From positions 468-9,283 of the forward strand of contig MIAC01000069.1 of the NCBI GenBank assembly GCA_001830475.1: 8,816 nucleotides of DNA, in the 5' to 3' direction. Source of the stretch: Rhodospirillales bacterium RIFCSPLOWO2_12_FULL_67_15. Its GTDB lineage: Bacteria > Pseudomonadota > Alphaproteobacteria > Rhodospirillales > 2-12-FULL-67-15. Both the position numbers and the translations under genes were made by a program. Of the stretch, positions 6,474-8,816 are shown in pieces. Position 1 is the first letter of the stretch; every line of letters starts with the position of its first letter. A model generated the notes under the pieces. It made no database searches and had not been told where the DNA came from. It worked only from the letters and a program-made list of their open reading frames with translations.

Positions 6474-7954
6474 GCCGGCATCAGCTTCGCTAGCGGATCG
6501 CTGAGCTCGTAGACGCTGGTAACCGCAAGTTCTTCGCCGTACGGAATATGCTCTTTTTCGGCCCGCCGGCGCAGCCGTTCCTCGTGATAGGCCAAGACAT
6601 CCTCCGGGAACGGCATGAGGCCGGGAGAGAGAATGCGGAAATATCCGTCGGCATCGCGTGCCGGCATGACGCGGCTTTTGACCGAACGGTTGGGCGACCA
6701 GGGAATATCGAGCACGCCCGCTTCGACCGCCCGCACGGTGCCGACTGCGACGTCGCCGTCGCCCATCTCCAAAATCTTGTCCATCACCGGCTCGACTTCG
6801 CGCCGGATCATGTCGCATTCGCGTTGGAATTCCGGCATCGAGTCGAGACGTACGTTGCGCGCGAGATAGATCGCCATGCGGGTGATCCGGAGCCCTTCCG
6901 CGTTCGCGCCGGGAGTGGGAAGGCCAAAAGCTTCGTGCTTAGATTTGGTGGTGATCGAGTTCGCGCCCGAAACCGCCGCCAGCGTGCCGCCATAGGCCAT
7001 CAGCGCGGCAGCCTGGCTCTCGTCGTGAGGCCAAGCTCCCATCCAATGCAATGAGGTGATCGGAGTGAACACGTCTTCGAAACCGAAACGCTTCAGATAC
7101 TCCTGGGTCAGAATACGCGCCATGCGAATGGCCGCCGCGTCCTGCACCAGATGCAGCGTCTGAGCGAGTTCGAGACCGTAGTCGCGTACGCCCTGATGAG
7201 CCGCCAGCAGCGCGTCGACGATGCCCGTGATGATCGCGATCGAGGGCGGAATGTTGGTCCCGGTGAGGAAGCCGGGTTGGCGCCGGTGCAACTCCACCCC
7301 GCGTTCGCCGTAGAGAGCGACAAGGCGGTCGAGATACTGGTAATTGCGAATCCCTTCCTCGATCGTCGTCTCCTTGGTGTAGGAAACGGTGTAGGCGAGA
7401 CCCGAGCCGAGATAGCCGGTAAATCCCGCGGCGTAGCCGACCTCGGCGGTGAGTTTGGGGTACGATGTCCCCGACAGCACGATCGCCGGCCGGTTGATCG
7501 CCTCGATCAGTTTCCGCGTCTGCCGGGGGCCGTAATTCACCATCGGAAAGCCATTGAGCATCGAGCGCCCGGCCTTGCGACTCTCCTCAATGCCATACCC
7601 GGCTTTGGCCCATTGTTCGTTGCGCGTGTAGCTGTCGGTCGTCGTCGGCACGATATCGGCGAGCCCTGCGCTTTCGAGTTCGCGCATGAGCTCGATCTGG
7701 AGTTCGAGCGTGCCAAAACCGCCGCGCGGTTGGGTGAGACAGCGGCCTTCGGCCGCCGCCTTGCGCATCACCATAGGAAGACGCTTGTGTGCCGGCAGAG
7801 ACAGGTGGTAGGCGACCGCCTCGTCGAACTCGACCTCCGCGCCGGTCGGCCAGCGCGCCAGGTTCTCGCGCCGCATGCGCTCGAATTCGTCACGCGGTAT
7901 TTGATCCGCCGCCAGCGGCAAACGCGCGTCAAGCGGTTTGGCAAACTTGTTCAT
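6461..7954 (-). CDS. Glutamate mutase (methylaspartate mutase) E-subunit homologue with altered substrate site
   Basis: GlmE/MutE is the TIM-barrel subunit of coenzyme B12-dependent glutamate mutase, which interconverts glutamate and 3-methylaspartate together with a small B12-binding subunit. The 497-residue product resembles GlmE throughout: QPRGGFGTLELQIELMRELE at 75-94, TDSYTR at 106-111, KAGRSMLNGFP at 127-137, LTGT at 230-233 and KHEAFGLPT at 339-347. Against Clostridium cochlearium GlmE recalled from memory, it aligns at a constant offset of 11. Claw arginines Arg66 and Arg100 are kept (Arg77, Arg111), as are Tyr177/181 (Tyr188/192) and adenosyl contacts Lys326/Glu330 (Lys337/Glu341). 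Arg149 and Glu171 are both leucine (160, 182). The fold and B12 radical chemistry are well supported, but glutamate as substrate is doubtful. ATG 7954 is chosen because homology starts there; the frame runs open to 8170 inside the upstream gene. It overlaps that gene by 26 bases. Confidence 0.85.
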   Translation of the reverse strand: MNKFAKPLDARLPLAADQIPRDEFERMRRENLARWPTGAEVEFDEAVAYHLSLPAHKRLPMVMRKAAAEGRCLTQPRGGFGTLELQIELMRELESAGLADIVPTTTDSYTRNEQWAKAGYGIEESRKAGRSMLNGFPMVNYGPRQTRKLIEAINRPAIVLSGTSYPKLTAEVGYAAGFTGYLGSGLAYTVSYTKETTIEEGIRNYQYLDRLVALYGERGVELHRRQPGFLTGTNIPPSIAIITGIVDALLAAHQGVRDYGLELAQTLHLVQDAAAIRMARILTQEYLKRFGFEDVFTPITSLHWMGAWPHDESQAAALMAYGGTLAAVSGANSITTKSKHEAFGLPTPGANAEGLRITRMAIYLARNVRLDSMPEFQRECDMIRREVEPVMDKILEMGDGDVAVGTVRAVEAGVLDIPWSPNRSVKSRVMPARDADGYFRILSPGLMPFPEDVLAYHEERLRRRAEKEHIPYGEELAVTSVYELSDPLAKLMPALFK

Positions 7955-8816
7955 GTTCCCGCTTCGTCCCGATAGGTCGCAACGAGCCGAGCGCGAGGGC
8001 AAACGCCGCGTCCGGCTCGACCGCGGCCAAGAGGCCCGCAGCATAAAGCATATAGTCGCCATCAACCAGCAACCGGGGGGCCGCGGGGCGCAGCGATAGG
8101 GGCTGGGCCGGGTCGGCGTACACCGCTTCGAGCACCGTCCCCGGCGTCGCGCCGTGGGCGAACGGGCCACCGGTACCGATCACCGTCGCGAGCGCGGTCA
8201 GATCCTTGCCGGTCTGGACCACGACGGGGCCTTGTATGGTCTGCACGGTTTTCGCCGTTCCGGCATGGCGTTCGACGGCGATGCGCACCGCGGCCCAGGC
8301 GAGCGCTTCGTCGAAGGCGGTTTCCTCGGGGCTCGCGGGCAACCGCTCCACGTCCGCCGTGAATGCGGCGAGAAACCTGTCGATCGCCGAATCCGGCAAC
8401 CCCGATCTCTGGGCGATCCGCGCACGTCCGATCGCCTCGACGATGGCCGCGGCATTGTGGCGCATGCCCAGATCGCCCTCGACCGTGCGCTTGACGCGCG
8501 GCTCCGGCAGACCGTGCTGGATGACGCCTTCTTGCATCGGTTTGCCGCAGGCGATGGAGTGGACATCGGTCGTCGCCCCGCCGATATCGACGACGAGCAG
8601 ATCGCCGAGGCCCTTGCGATTCCCGGTGCCGTCGGCGAGCAGACGCGCGCCTTCCATGACCGCTGCCGGAGTCGGCATGAGAACGGCGTCGAAGCTCGAT
8701 GCGGCGCGATCGATGCCTTTGGCGTGCACGATCCGATCGATGAAGACCTGCCGGATCGCGGCGCGCGCCGGATCGATGTTGAGATCGCCGAAGTTCGGCA
8801 TCACGTTTTCGGTCAG
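7929..8816 (-). CDS. MutL/GlmL family accessory ATPase-fold protein, C-terminal part (5' end outside window)
   Basis: GlmL/MutL proteins are encoded between the S and E subunits of glutamate mutase and belong to the actin/Hsp70-like ATPase superfamily; a role in assembling or reactivating the B12 enzyme is presumed. The 295 residues seen cover roughly the last two thirds of a protein that is usually about 460 long. The fragment opens in an LTENVMPNFG segment. Visible marks are DIGGATTDVHS at 77-87 (phosphate-binding loop), EGDLGMRH at 113-120, GTGGPFAHG at 214-222 and a DYMLYAAGLL segment at 254-263. The frame is open to the window edge; the methionine codon at 8799-8801 is internal. Its stop lies within the mutase E gene, a 26-base overlap that implies one transcript. 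A small B12-binding S subunit is expected just upstream, beyond the window. Confidence 0.85.
   Translation of the reverse strand: MTENVMPNFGDLNIDPARAAIRQVFIDRIVHAKGIDRAASSFDAVLMPTPAAVMEGARLLADGTGNRKGLGDLLVVDIGGATTDVHSIACGKPMQEGVIQHGLPEPRVKRTVEGDLGMRHNAAAIVEAIGRARIAQRSGLPDSAIDRFLAAFTADVERLPASPEETAFDEALAWAAVRIAVERHAGTAKTVQTIQGPVVVQTGKDLTALATVIGTGGPFAHGATPGTVLEAVYADPAQPLSLRPAAPRLLVDGDYMLYAAGLLAAVEPDAAFALALGSLRPIGTKREHEQVCQTA

Noticed and set aside
7955..8170. N-terminal extension of the mutase E gene by 72 codons.
   Set aside because: It lies inside the MutL gene, has no similarity to the family, and the GlmE-like sequence begins near the ATG at 7954.

Overview
The window looks like chromosome of a GC-rich proteobacterium, most likely an alphaproteobacterium. 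This is inferred from base composition, the codon style and the gene families; no rRNA or other taxonomic marker is present. It is densely coding and holds eight protein genes, two of them cut by the window edges. I see no tRNA, rRNA, insertion sequence or CRISPR array. No stretch longer than about 130 bases lacks a gene.

Left part (1-1392, + strand): the end of modB and a complete modC, the permease and ATPase of a molybdate ABC importer, joined by an ATGA stop/start overlap. They are followed by a small stand-alone cyclic-nucleotide-binding-domain protein (1487-1891), which has no DNA-binding domain and an altered phosphate-binding cassette. Then comes a periplasmic substrate-binding protein of the NrtA/SsuA/TauA type (1930-3009), with no matching permease or ATPase in the window.

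Centre (3142-6446, + strand): a methanethiol oxidase module. It contains a Tat-exported SBP56/MtoX protein, a SCO1/SenC-like copper chaperone and a MauG-like di-heme cytochrome c. The last two overlap by ATGA. A consensus -10 box with a well-spaced -35 lies directly upstream of mtoX, and a GC-rich hairpin separates mtoX from the chaperone. Literature on Hyphomicrobium and relatives describes mtoX beside SCO1/SenC and mauG genes. The likely work of the cluster is copper loading and maturation of a periplasmic enzyme that oxidises methanethiol to formaldehyde, hydrogen sulfide and hydrogen peroxide. The upstream binding protein may deliver a related organosulfur substrate, but that is only inference from position.

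Right part (6461-8816, - strand, convergent): a homologue of the glutamate mutase E subunit and, overlapping it, the C-terminal two thirds of its MutL/GlmL partner. The E-subunit homologue is the most unusual item. Compared from memory with Clostridium cochlearium GlmE, it aligns without gaps through the active site and keeps the adenosyl-contact residues. It has lost one arginine of the substrate 'arginine claw' and the glutamate that contacts the substrate amino group, both replaced by leucine. This suggests a coenzyme B12-dependent carbon-skeleton mutase acting on a substrate other than glutamate.
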